Below, piece by piece: positions 26,601-35,159 of a stretch of 64,000 nt of DNA. Position numbers and translations under genes: made by a program. Each line of letters begins with the position of its first letter. Positions within the stretch are counted from its first letter, which is position 1. The stretch is from assembly GCF_028890305.1 (NCBI RefSeq), contig NZ_JARBXM010000001.1, positions 1,406,501-1,470,500 of the forward strand, in the 5' to 3' direction. The notes beneath the pieces were generated by a model that saw only the letters and a program-made list of their open reading frames with translations, ran no database searches and was not told the origin of the DNA. The stretch comes from Candidatus Methanosphaera massiliense. Lineage in GTDB: Archaea; Methanobacteriota; Methanobacteria; Methanobacteriales; Methanobacteriaceae.

Positions 26601-29380
26601 GATGCTGTAGTAATGTTTATTGATTGTCGATTATAACATACTTGATAGTCACGTACAGTTGCATAGTTTGGAAGTCTACTATTAGTTTTTTCAAATTGAC
26701 TAATTCCTGAAAACAAGTAGGCTGCATCCTCAAAGCTTAGATTATAAGTATCATATGTAATTTTATCAGGATTTGTACCATATATTTCATAACTTTCTAT
26801 TATATTTTTAGCAATTTTAAGGTAATCCTCCTTGTTAATTTGTTCATAGTAACAGTTTGTCGTGGTTGTAGTTTTTGTATGGAAATAATTATTATTTAAA
26901 GTGATTATTGAGCTGTTATATAAAGTTTTACATGTTAAGTATAGGAAATCATTTACTGATAATTTATCTTCTTTTACTGTTACATAGTTAGGTAATCTAT
27001 TATTATTTGAAACAAAATTTCTAAAATTATTTGCTGCAGTAAGTATTTGTGTTTTTGTATAATTACCTGGCTTATATATTGTTAATGTTTGATTTATTAT
27101 TTCATTCTTGTTTATTACTTGAACGCATAATGTTAAATTTCTAGAATCTATTGAACTTAAGTTTAAATTAGTCGTTATTGTATTTATTTTTATATTAGTG
27201 ATTTTTTTAACTAGCTTATTATTTATATAGAAGTTTATTGTTGCATTTGTTATGTTATTTGAGATTATTTTTGTTGTTACTTCTAATGTTGTGTTATTTA
27301 AACTTGTATTAACTTTGATATTCTGATTTGTTTTTATGGTATATGTGTTTAAACATGCAATATATTTATATTGAGATAACGGAATCCAATTATTACCATT
27401 AGTACTTATATATGAATTATTAGTATATGATTTGTTTATTGATTCAATTAAATCCTGAACTACTATGTATGTAGGAAAATTATCAATATTTTGTATTTTT
27501 ACGACTGTGGTAATATTATCATTCTTTTCTAATGGTATGGTTGAATCTAATTCTATTGTTTTATAGCCTATTGATTTTATCGTGTTATTTTGTATGTATT
27601 GAAGCTTATTATTTTTGTAGATGTAAATTGTACAATTTGAAGGATTGAGGAAAAAGGTTCCCACTGCTTTTATACTTTCATTATTTAATGATTCATAATT
27701 ATTTTTAACCCAGACAGTACTAGAATAATTTAAATCTATAGCATCACCTGATAACTTGGTATTTTGGTATATATTTGAATAATTAACTGTATCATTTAAT
27801 ACAAATACATAATTATTCCTATTGTTTTGTATGTTTATTCCTGCAAGTGTTTTATCATAATATGAAATATAAACATATCCTTTTTTGTCGAAATTTTTAC
27901 CCCAACTATTTTTTATTATGAACGCTCCATTACCCTCTGGTCTAGTACCATTGTATTCAAAGTTATTTTTACTATAATTATCATCCCATCCTATGATAGC
28001 TACAGAGTGTGTAGTACCTAATGAGGGATTATTACAATACCAGTTATCTCCATCGAATTGTGCATAGATTACTGTTTCTACTGCACCGTATTTTAGAATC
28101 ATTTCTTTAATTAGGTTATTGTCTGTGCAATTTTTTCTGTCTGGTACAAATATTACATTTTGAATATGTAAGTCAGGGTCTAATGTTGGTGAAAATATAC
28201 TGTATTCATCGTAGGGGTCTCTGTTTTCCTTTATTGGTCCTAACCAACTTATGAGATAACTAATACTGCTTAATGCTGATCGTCCAGTGTTAGGCTCCCT
28301 ATTTATTCCATCGTATGAATTTTTACTTATAATATTTTTGATATTGTTTTCAGATAAATCTATGGTCTTATTTAATGATTTTAATATGTTTGATTCTAGT
28401 GCGCCGTATGTTCCAAAAGCCCAGCAACTACCACTAGCTCCCTGATCTCTAACATCAGTTACAAGATGATATTTCCTTAAGTCGAATGTGTTGTTGTTTT
28501 GTTGTATATATAGGTTAGTATTGATTGTTTTTGCATTATAATTTGAATTACCCTTATAAGTGTATTGAACTTTTTTTATAGTATAATAGGAATTATTCCA
28601 TGTTGTTGGAACTTTATAGTTATACTGAATTGTTCCTTTATTAATTATTACTGAAGATATTGTTGTTCCATCTATTTTAATTGTAATATTTCCAGTTATA
28701 TCGTTGTTTATTTTTGCTTTTAATATGATTGTTTTTCCAGGTATTGCTATTTGATCATTTGATTCTATTATTGGATTTTTTTTAGTTGAAATTATTGTTT
28801 TTTCTATTGTTTGGTTTTTTGATGCTATTGTCATGTTTATATTTATTCTTTTTTCCTGATATTTGCTGTTTCCACCATATACAAAGGTTACTTTGTAAAT
28901 TCCTGTCCATGTGAATGGTACTGTGAATTTATGTTGTATTAATCCATTATCTGGTCTGATGTATAAAGGGAGATTATTTTCATCTTTTAGTGTTACATCA
29001 TTTATTTTTATGCATGTTTTTCCGGTTATGTCTTTATTAATATGTGCTGTTAATATTATTGTACTACCTGGTTTTACTGTTATATTATTAGATTTGAAAT
29101 CTGGTTCTAATTTTGTATTTGATGGAACTATTTGGTTGTCTATTTTAGTAGTTATTTCATCTTCTAAGTTTGTTGTAATGTATTCAAGGTTATCTTGGAT
29201 ATTATATGTTTTAGTAGTCCCAGATAATTGTATTATTAATTGGCGTGTTGGTAGTGTGTATTTTATTACTTTTCCCGTGTTTAATGTGTTTAGTGTTATT
29301 TTTATTTTTCGTGTATTATTTGTTATTGTATTTGTTACTTGCATGACGTACCATGTTTCAGGAACAATATTATTAGTCAC
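23678..29380 (-). CDS. Surface protein, C-terminal part of IS-interrupted gene: Ig-like, papain-type protease, pseudomurein-binding repeats
   Basis: About 1,900 residues; the frame stays open upstream to the target duplication at 29464 (including DNWWGVNNPDFKI), where the IS cuts it. Numbered on the rejoined 2,591-residue protein: two Ig-like repeats (about 740-980, VKPGSTIILTAHI and AIPGKTIILKAKI); a C1A papain-like protease (985-1200) with DQGASGSCWAF (Cys1010), THSVAIIGWDD (His1149) and KNSWGKNF (Asn1182); further Ig-like modules; four pseudomurein-binding-like repeats near 1485, 1592, 1819 and 1929 (RLPNYVTV type); and a C-terminal region with a hydrophobic stretch at about 2404-2435. Asn/Thr rich. 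Without the signal peptide this fragment would not be exported. Confidence 0.85.
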   Translation of the reverse strand: MTNNIVPETWYVMQVTNTITNNTRKIKITLNTLNTGKVIKYTLPTRQLIIQLSGTTKTYNIQDNLEYITTNLEDEITTKIDNQIVPSNTKLEPDFKSNNITVKPGSTIILTAHINKDITGKTCIKINDVTLKDENNLPLYIRPDNGLIQHKFTVPFTWTGIYKVTFVYGGNSKYQEKRININMTIASKNQTIEKTIISTKKNPIIESNDQIAIPGKTIILKAKINNDITGNITIKIDGTTISSVIINKGTIQYNYKVPTTWNNSYYTIKKVQYTYKGNSNYNAKTINTNLYIQQNNNTFDLRKYHLVTDVRDQGASGSCWAFGTYGALESNILKSLNKTIDLSENNIKNIISKNSYDGINREPNTGRSALSSISYLISWLGPIKENRDPYDEYSIFSPTLDPDLHIQNVIFVPDRKNCTDNNLIKEMILKYGAVETVIYAQFDGDNWYCNNPSLGTTHSVAIIGWDDNYSKNNFEYNGTRPEGNGAFIIKNSWGKNFDKKGYVYISYYDKTLAGINIQNNRNNYVFVLNDTVNYSNIYQNTKLSGDAIDLNYSSTVWVKNNYESLNNESIKAVGTFFLNPSNCTIYIYKNNKLQYIQNNTIKSIGYKTIELDSTIPLEKNDNITTVVKIQNIDNFPTYIVVQDLIESINKSYTNNSYISTNGNNWIPLSQYKYIACLNTYTIKTNQNIKVNTSLNNTTLEVTTKIISNNITNATINFYINNKLVKKITNIKINTITTNLNLSSIDSRNLTLCVQVINKNEIINQTLTIYKPGNYTKTQILTAANNFRNFVSNNNRLPNYVTVKEDKLSVNDFLYLTCKTLYNSSIITLNNNYFHTKTTTTTNCYYEQINKEDYLKIAKNIIESYEIYGTNPDKITYDTYNLSFEDAAYLFSGISQFEKTNSRLPNYATVRDYQVCYNRQSINITTASRTCYVNETITLIANFTYLNNHKVNGLNATFIIDGVTISTAPIINGVAKITYTPKTVKTSNLLIKTFRTTEYNSANTTATLNMIKKATKIISNSWIITNNTIVNITSTVKDANNHTITQGTLNYTMNNQKIGLSKIINGTSKLSFKVNTTGINKITITYNENDLCKGSNLTVYLRITENMKKYTYSQVLESAHWTKINIKNNKLPNNINITNENITTTDYLFLLCNLVTNNNTYYNGKFNNTTTYTTTSCTQTTINKTEYKSLANILLNSYKTIGKTPTIIKSNFGYLSYNDTIYLYTQIVDYLYQNKKLPETIKITSLTKTSCETPIDYNITIPCYTNITLPNVIKTNNTQYDKYIIKTGTNGIIKIPNTRIINITFTETNKTYTLSNKNITNSIHNLGKTACFITKDGKMNCSITYPSIKEGLLIYTQNDNIIIKYHNNLINNINQFSIISSAISKTYDNNSLPRINNSLYAEQMIINVNNKNRTKILFTEGINYDDTGLKYQIYKQTKQTANFETITYTKLMANYPRINYTTTKERVNYSSNKLLKNNLTEYILTQFQCNRLQISKQEKIKYQNSIYNKTIDTIQTYTATKIKINNTIIDEWINKNSTYKNNAIYQTFYKGLEFLYLADTFANTIEKITNTNTSWYRNTTTIILTYTNTNKLDLEVLDSSLAITIQTTNNTNKQSFENIIKIVIPLIYQQTMNYTEINLTDILENSNMSQVLYNFTESSPINNTPAPTVNGTEIIDSISDYSKSDLYKQWNKDENETILGFKLDSKWAQYEQMIGNVLITAGFILMPAIGPYSFPLIATGLFLDADGKGCFAQEYNMSRYGRVLIDTLNDYSFGELGVFGNVVFHGAITYVGESFLQATTGKTDEELGIDIFLNSLPSKSTMLDKNMVKSIKTVIKTDESKRTIIKILEGDYKINKENTIISLITSYVVANEKLGSKMLKDSLKILINHISPSENRSETLT

Positions 29381-29464
29381 TATTTTAAAGTCTGGGTTAT
29401 TGACACCCCACCAATTATCATTGATGTTATATATACTGCTGTCATCAAATGATATTAAGTTTTT

Positions 29465-30667
29465 GGCTTTGTAGAAATCCTATTTTTGCAAAATTTGAAT
29501 AGATCTATAAATATTATAAAACACATTTTTTAATTTTGTTTCTTTTATTTGTAATTTCGTAGATCTACTATTGTTTATTCCATTAAATCTTCTTTTTTGA
29601 ATACTATTCACACATTCTACTTGATTTCTGAAGTTATATACTGGTTTTAAGAAGATAGTTCTACATTTACTCCTATATTTTCCTGATTTTTGTCTAGTTT
29701 TCACAGGTATTTGTGGTAATGCTGTTGTTTCTTCTACTATTGTTTTTTTAATTATTTCTGAGTCATATGCTCTATCTGCTAATATATACCGTGGTTTGTA
29801 CTTCTTTATTGCTCTAATTGCACTTATTGCAAATACTGTATCGAATTTTGGTCCTTTTAAAGCATTGTAATGTCTTATTAACATATATTTTGAATCGATT
29901 GTGATATGGTTTTTTATGTATTGTCGTCTTGTTTTATTTGTTCTATTGTTGTAATAGATGTCTGAATAGGAATTAGTGTATCCTGTTCCATCTAAACTGA
30001 AATAACACTCTTTCACAGGGAAATATTGTAATAATAGTCTGTTAATATTGTTTATTTGTTTTGTTTCTATTCTTTTGAAGAATTTCTGAATTGTTGTGTG
30101 ATGTGGTATCGTTTTTAGTCTTAAAGCTTTCTGTAATTTAGTTGATACGTTTAGATTATCAATTGTTGTTCTGTAATCGTATTTATTGTATATTTTATAA
30201 GCTATTATTGCAAATAATTGTGGTTGTGTGTATTTTTTCTTTGAATAGTGTGATGAATATTTGTTAAAAGTTAATTTAGCATAATTATATGCTGTTAATA
30301 CGAAATCTAACATCATATTGTGTGTTAAATTTATTTTTTCATTTTTGGATATTTCTGATAAATAATTATTATTTTGTCTTTGAATTCCAAAATCGAAAAG
30401 TTTAAGTTGTTTAGAATTCAAATACTTATTTGTAGAATAGATATTTTCGTTTAGCATATTTATATCTATTCTACTCTTTAAATAAATACTTATTCTTATT
30501 GTATTACTTTTAAACTTATTATTATTCTTTGATTTTATAATTTAGATTAATTTCAAGTGTAATTTTTTTATTTAATTATCTATTTTCTATTATAATTTAA
30601 TTTTAAAAGATCTGATAATGTTTTCATAAAGATTTTTATTATAAAATTATATGTTTTCTACAAAGCC
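29465..30667 (-). mobile_element. IS5-like insertion sequence inside the surface-protein gene
   Basis: 1,203 bp with perfect 13-bp terminal inverted repeats GGCTTTGTAGAAA and an 8-bp target duplication AAGTTTTT (29457-29464 and 30668-30675). It carries one transposase gene reading in the same direction as the interrupted gene. The end repeat supplies the stop codon (TTG GCT TTG TAG) that truncates the upstream fragment. Identical duplications and intact ends point to a recent insertion. Confidence 0.93.
29480..30457 (-). CDS. IS4/IS5-superfamily DDE transposase
   Basis: 325 residues. N-terminal DNA-binding part (TQPQLFAIIAYKIYNKYDYRTTIDNL ... TIPHHTTIQKFFKRI), then the DDE core with D156 in SLDGTGYTNS, D228 in ILADRAYDSE and E281 in FRNQVECVNSIQKRRFNG, the usual order and spacing of IS5-group enzymes. 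The frame is intact. The 8-bp duplication suits the ISH1-like end of the IS5 family, but the subgroup is inferred. Confidence 0.88.
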   Translation of the reverse strand: MLNENIYSTNKYLNSKQLKLFDFGIQRQNNNYLSEISKNEKINLTHNMMLDFVLTAYNYAKLTFNKYSSHYSKKKYTQPQLFAIIAYKIYNKYDYRTTIDNLNVSTKLQKALRLKTIPHHTTIQKFFKRIETKQINNINRLLLQYFPVKECYFSLDGTGYTNSYSDIYYNNRTNKTRRQYIKNHITIDSKYMLIRHYNALKGPKFDTVFAISAIRAIKKYKPRYILADRAYDSEIIKKTIVEETTALPQIPVKTRQKSGKYRSKCRTIFLKPVYNFRNQVECVNSIQKRRFNGINNSRSTKLQIKETKLKNVFYNIYRSIQILQK

Positions 30668-32664
30668 AAGTTTTTATTAGTATTTGATATTATGACGTTG
30701 TTTGTTAAATCGAAGTTGCCTCTTTTTATGTTAACTGCTGTTCCGATTTTATTAGCTGTATTATTTAAAAATATTGATTTTTCTATTGATGAAAGATCAC
30801 TTGATTCTAATGAAATTGCTCCGCCTGTTGTGTTAGCATAGTTATTTGTGAAATTAGATGATTCAATGTATAAGTAGGGATACATTCCATATATAGCTCC
30901 ACCTTCGTATACTGTAGCTGTGTTATTATAAAAAGAGGAATTGTTAATATTAAGAAGTGTGTTACCCATGTGAAATATTGCTCCACCACATTTAGCATGA
31001 TTACTGGAAAATATTGTGTTATTAATCTCAATATCTGAATCTATTGAATAAATGGCACCACCCATAGTAGCATGGTTATTACATAAACGTGAATCATCAA
31101 TATTTATAGAAGAATTAGTTGTGTAAATAGATCCGTATTTGTTTACTGTATTATTATTGATATTAGACTCGTTAATATTTATAATAGAATTATTAGAATA
31201 AATTATATTTTCTTTAGCAGAATTATTGGTTATATTTGAATTTAAAATGGATAGATTTCCAGATTTGAAGTTAATTATACTATTATTTTTATTTATATTG
31301 TTTTTGATAATACTATTGTTTAATTGAATATTGGATTTAATAATATAGAAGACTCCATTTGGGTTATTACATGAATTATTTTCGCATGTCAAATTATTAA
31401 TTGCTACGTCGCTGAAAAAACTAGTTATTAAGTGGTTATTATCTCCTGAATTATTCATAAATGTATTATTTTCCATATTTATTGTAGAAGATTCCGAATA
31501 AATTATTTCAGAATATTCTGATGCGTGATTGTTTTTAAATATTGAATTTGATAGGAATAATTTAGTGTAGGAACAAAATATACAACTTGTTGTCCTATTA
31601 ATATTTGTAAAAATACAAGATGTTATAGTATTGAGTTCAACATAATGTATAGATTTAATAAAAATAGGAGAATGGTTATTGTTTGTAAAATTGTTATCAG
31701 ATAAATAAATAATACCTCGAGAATATATTGCACTACCTCCATAATATATAGTATTACCCTCTGATATTATATTTTTATCATAAGTACATCTAGTCATATT
31801 TAATGTTCCATTATTATATATTGCACCACCCTTACTTGATGCGGTATTTCCTTTAAATGTTGATTTTTTTGCTATTAGAATTCCATTATTAAATATTCCT
31901 CCACCATAAGATGCATGTGAAGATGTTATTTTAACAGAATCTAACATTAAATTACCCTCATTTAGTATTGCTCCACCAATATCATAGTTGAGTGATGAAT
32001 TATTAGCAACACCATTTGTTATAGTAAGAGCATGAAAGGTAACCTTACTTCCATTTCCAATGGTAAATATGTGATTTTGTTTTCCATTAATTATTACATT
32101 ATTAGAACTGTTTCCATGGATATTAATATTTTTTGAAATGGTAATGTTATACTCTGTGTATGTACCATTATCAAGATATATTGTACCTCCATCATTAACT
32201 ATTCTTAATGCTTCTCTTATTGTAGCTTTAGGAGAACTACTATTACCTGTGTTAGAATCTTGTCCAGTTTTACTAACATACACTTCATCTAAACTATTTG
32301 TAGAAGTTTTAATTATTTTAGTTGATGAATTAGTAGAATTATTTGAATTAATAGAGATAATTTTGTTATTTATATAATTATTTTTAGAAGAATTAATTAT
32401 GCTTGTATTTATTGAATCATGATTGAGTTTAGTATTCTTTTTTGAAGTAATACTCTTATTAGAATTAATTGCACTATTATCTTTATTGTACTCTAAATTA
32501 TTGGTATGATTATGTATTATTTGATTAGAATAAATTGAATTATCGCTTACATGATGATTATAACTTGATTGATTAGATACGGAATATATCTGATTTGATG
32601 CAAATGCCGTAGAACTTAATAAGATTAACAGGATAATAAATAGTAATAATTTGTTAATTTTCAT
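30658..32664 (-). CDS. Surface adhesin, N-terminal part of IS-interrupted gene: signal peptide and beta-helix
   Basis: 668 residues starting at ATG 32664 (AGGAGGG 7 nt upstream), not the longer frame to 32700. Residues 1-22 are a signal peptide (MKINKLLLFIILLILLSSTAFA). A Ser/Asn-rich linker follows to about 125, then a right-handed parallel beta-helix of repeats such as GGAIYNNGTLNMTRCTYDKN and GGAIYSIDSDIEINNTIFSSNHA to the end, as in Methanobacteriales adhesin-like proteins. The last residues (LAL) and stop codon come from the inserted IS end. The frame matches that of 23678-29464 across the 8-bp target duplication. Confidence 0.88.
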   Translation of the reverse strand: MKINKLLLFIILLILLSSTAFASNQIYSVSNQSSYNHHVSDNSIYSNQIIHNHTNNLEYNKDNSAINSNKSITSKKNTKLNHDSINTSIINSSKNNYINNKIISINSNNSTNSSTKIIKTSTNSLDEVYVSKTGQDSNTGNSSSPKATIREALRIVNDGGTIYLDNGTYTEYNITISKNINIHGNSSNNVIINGKQNHIFTIGNGSKVTFHALTITNGVANNSSLNYDIGGAILNEGNLMLDSVKITSSHASYGGGIFNNGILIAKKSTFKGNTASSKGGAIYNNGTLNMTRCTYDKNIISEGNTIYYGGSAIYSRGIIYLSDNNFTNNNHSPIFIKSIHYVELNTITSCIFTNINRTTSCIFCSYTKLFLSNSIFKNNHASEYSEIIYSESSTINMENNTFMNNSGDNNHLITSFFSDVAINNLTCENNSCNNPNGVFYIIKSNIQLNNSIIKNNINKNNSIINFKSGNLSILNSNITNNSAKENIIYSNNSIININESNINNNTVNKYGSIYTTNSSINIDDSRLCNNHATMGGAIYSIDSDIEINNTIFSSNHAKCGGAIFHMGNTLLNINNSSFYNNTATVYEGGAIYGMYPYLYIESSNFTNNYANTTGGAISLESSDLSSIEKSIFLNNTANKIGTAVNIKRGNFDLTNNVIISNTNKNLAL

Positions 32665-32700
32665 TTCTTTTCCCTCCTGCTGATTTATAATAAAAATCAT

Positions 32701-33262
32701 TGGTTTAAATTGAATAAACCTAATACTATATCACTACTCAAAAGTATATAAAATTATCATTATTAATTATTATAATTTATTTGAAAATATAGCATTACAA
32801 AACCATTTATAATAATTAGTATGGATTAAATACGTAATATCAATTAAAAATATTAAATATATTTAATTTTATTAGTAATACCTCTTATATAACGATAAAT
32901 CATACAGCAATTAATGAAATAATAACCAAATGGTAAACAACTACTTAAAAATAACTAATAGAAAAATATTCTAATAGTATACCTCCTAACAGATAATACT
33001 ATTGATTAATTATTATTTTTTAGAGAATAGGGGAAAAATATTAATTAAATGAAGATTTTCAAGATAAATATAGTATGTCGTACTTTTATTTCATCGTTTA
33101 TTATACTTATTGAATTATATCATATTTTAAAAAAGATTTGGTAAAATCAATATTAATAACTTTAAGTTAGAGTTTTCACGTGATATTATTAACTTTTTTT
33201 TAAATTAGCTGAATCCGTTATGAATTGATATATTATTGTATAAAAGTTAGGTGATTTTGGTA
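32701..33262. other. Long AT-rich intergenic region, no gene seen
   Basis: About 560 nt between the adhesin gene and the PadR-type gene. It must contain the adhesin promoter. A dyad of 8-bp arms AATAGTAT (32973-32980) and ATACTATT (32996-33003) brackets ACCTCCT. No convincing ORF or RNA gene is seen. Confidence 0.4.
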
Positions 33263-33307
33263 ATGTCTCTAATTGTTATTTCAGATTATATCAAAAAAAA
33301 TAAATAA
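33263..33307 (+). CDS. Candidate 14-codon leader ORF
   Basis: MSLIVISDYIKKNK preceded by AGGTGAT 7 nt upstream of ATG, one of the best ribosome-binding sites in this region, 50-60 nt ahead of the PadR-type gene, whose own start is irregular. It could be a translated leader or chance. No homology is expected at this size. Confidence 0.3.
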   Translation: MSLIVISDYIKKNK

Positions 33308-33360
33308 AAAATACAAGTAATATATAATCATGCTTAAAATCCCTTGGTGGAGGCATTAAT

Positions 33361-33780
33361 ATTACAGATAATAATATAGAAAATGATGAAACTCAACTTT
33401 TAATAAATGAAAATAATAAGATTATTTTGAAAAATCTTAGTAATGCTGGTTTACGTGTATTGATTATGTGGTTTTTATCTAAAGAGAAATTACATGGATA
33501 TATATTGATAAAGAAAATTAATCAGTTCTTTAAGCCTCAAATTGATCATAATTTGATGACACCTATAAGAGCTAGTAAAATGTATCCTGTATTAAAACGT
33601 ATGGAAGAGGATGGCTTAATTATTAGTTCTGAGGGTATGCATAATAATAAAAAGGTTAAGGAATATGAGATAACACCACAGGGTTATGAAGTATATCATA
33701 CAATTAGATTACAATTAAAAGAATTTATAGAATCAGATATGTGGTTTGATTTTTTATTGGATTTATTAGTAACAGAATAA
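33361..33780 (+). CDS. PadR-family transcriptional regulator
   Basis: A PadR-type winged helix: LRVLIMWFLSKEKLHGYILIKKINQFF, ASKMYPVLKRMEEDGLIISSE and KVKEYEITPQGYEVYHTIRLQLKEF. The first standard start is TTG 33427 (117 residues), which has no ribosome site. The frame is open upstream, and GGTGGAGG at 33346-33353 precedes an ATT codon at 33361, giving a 22-residue Asn/Glu-rich extension; I use that start with doubt. Members sense small molecules and often control exporters. No obvious target gene is adjacent. Confidence 0.75.
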   Translation: MTDNNIENDETQLLINENNKIILKNLSNAGLRVLIMWFLSKEKLHGYILIKKINQFFKPQIDHNLMTPIRASKMYPVLKRMEEDGLIISSEGMHNNKKVKEYEITPQGYEVYHTIRLQLKEFIESDMWFDFLLDLLVTE

Positions 33781-33876
33781 GGGTTATATCAATTAATTAG
33801 AGTTTTCATATAAACAGTTATATAAAAAAAAAGAAGTAGTGTAAAAAAAAAATAATAGTTGAATTAATAACTTTTT

Positions 33877-35076
33877 TTATTCTTTACTAATTTTAATCAT
33901 TTCACTTAGTAGTGTGTGTCCAACGATTGTACCATATTTTCCTTTTGACATGTCTTCAGAGAATACTTCTGTTGCATCTGGTTCTTTTATGCTGGTACTG
34001 TAGATTGCAAATGGTACTGGAGTCATAGTATGTGTTTTTACATTAATTGGTGTTGGATGATCAGGTAATACTGCTATTGTGTATTCTTCATCTATATTTG
34101 GTAATTCTTTTAATAGTTTTTCAAGAATTATACTGTCAATGTTTTCTATTGCTCTTATTTTTTCAGGTAAGTTACCCTCATGACCTGCTTCATCAGGTGC
34201 TTCAATGTGTATGAATTGTACATCATGTGTTTTAAGAGATTCTAGTGCATAATCAACCTTGTTCTGGTAGTTTGTATCAAAGTATGCTGTTGCTCCAGGT
34301 ACTTCTATTACATCTAATCCTATGTATGTACTTATACCTTTTAGTAGGTCTACTCCTGTTATTGTTGCTCCTTTTAATCCGTATTTTTCTTGGAAGTTGC
34401 CTATAACTGGTTTGGATCCTTGTCCCCATAACCATATCATATTAGCAGGTAATTTTCCTTCTTCTATTCTTTTCTTGTTTACAGGATGGTTTTCCAGTAC
34501 TTCTATTGAATCTTCCATTAGTTTGTTGATTATTCTTGATTTCTCGTTATCTGGTTTTAGGTTGTTGTCAGATGTTTGTTGTCCTACAACATCATGTGGT
34601 GGTGTTGATGTTAAATCTTCCATTTCTATGTCATTGATTACGAAGAGGTTTCTGTAGCTTACTCCTGTGTAGAATTTTCCTATGTCTCCGAATTTTTCAT
34701 TTAATGTTTTTATTAGTTCATCTGCCTCTTCTGTTGTTATGTGATCTGCTGTGAAGTCATTTATTGCTCCATCTTTAATGTTGATGAAGTTTAGTCTGAA
34801 TGCTACGTCATTATCATTTAGTTCAACTCCTACACTTGGTGCTTCGAGTGGTCCTCTTCCTTTTAGCATTGATGGGTCAAATCCCATTATTGACGTGTTT
34901 GCCACATCGGATCCTGGTGTTTTTCCATCTGGTACATTTTTTGTTAATCCTGTATATCCATTTTTTGCTATGAAGTCCATGTTTGGTGTGTTTGCATGTA
35001 CTACGGGTGTTTCTCCGTTGATTTCTTTTATTGGTTCGTCTGCCATTCCGTCAGCTATTACTATTACGTATTTCAT
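33877..35076 (-). CDS. apgM: Cofactor-independent phosphoglycerate mutase-like protein (ApgM family; possible homoserine kinase)
   Basis: 399 residues of the alkaline-phosphatase superfamily, archaeal ApgM type: MKYVIVIADGMADEP (metal Asp), GSDVANTSIMGFDP with the nucleophilic Ser, HIEAPDEAGHEGN and LPDHPTPINVKTHT metal ligands. The canonical role is 3-PG/2-PG interconversion. A clade of this family has been proposed as alternative homoserine kinases, and here homoserine dehydrogenase is one gene away on the same strand, so a threonine-pathway role is a serious alternative. Confidence 0.85.
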   Translation of the reverse strand: MKYVIVIADGMADEPIKEINGETPVVHANTPNMDFIAKNGYTGLTKNVPDGKTPGSDVANTSIMGFDPSMLKGRGPLEAPSVGVELNDNDVAFRLNFINIKDGAINDFTADHITTEEADELIKTLNEKFGDIGKFYTGVSYRNLFVINDIEMEDLTSTPPHDVVGQQTSDNNLKPDNEKSRIINKLMEDSIEVLENHPVNKKRIEEGKLPANMIWLWGQGSKPVIGNFQEKYGLKGATITGVDLLKGISTYIGLDVIEVPGATAYFDTNYQNKVDYALESLKTHDVQFIHIEAPDEAGHEGNLPEKIRAIENIDSIILEKLLKELPNIDEEYTIAVLPDHPTPINVKTHTMTPVPFAIYSTSIKEPDATEVFSEDMSKGKYGTIVGHTLLSEMIKISKE

Positions 35077-35159
35077 AGAATCACTTAATTTTTATATTTT
35101 CTTATTTTATTATATTTAATTAGATATTTTTAATTCTTTTCATAATTTTTAGGTTAACC

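Noticed and set aside
30800-32300. Repeated GGAIYN-like units considered as DNA tandem repeats
   Set aside because: The periodicity is at the protein level (beta-helix rungs); the DNA units are too diverged and variable in length.
32973-33003. AATAGTAT/ATACTATT dyad as a further copy of the shared operator
   Set aside because: The core differs from TATTACTA/TAGTAATA and the 15-nt spacing is unlike the tight palindromes; probably AT-rich coincidence.
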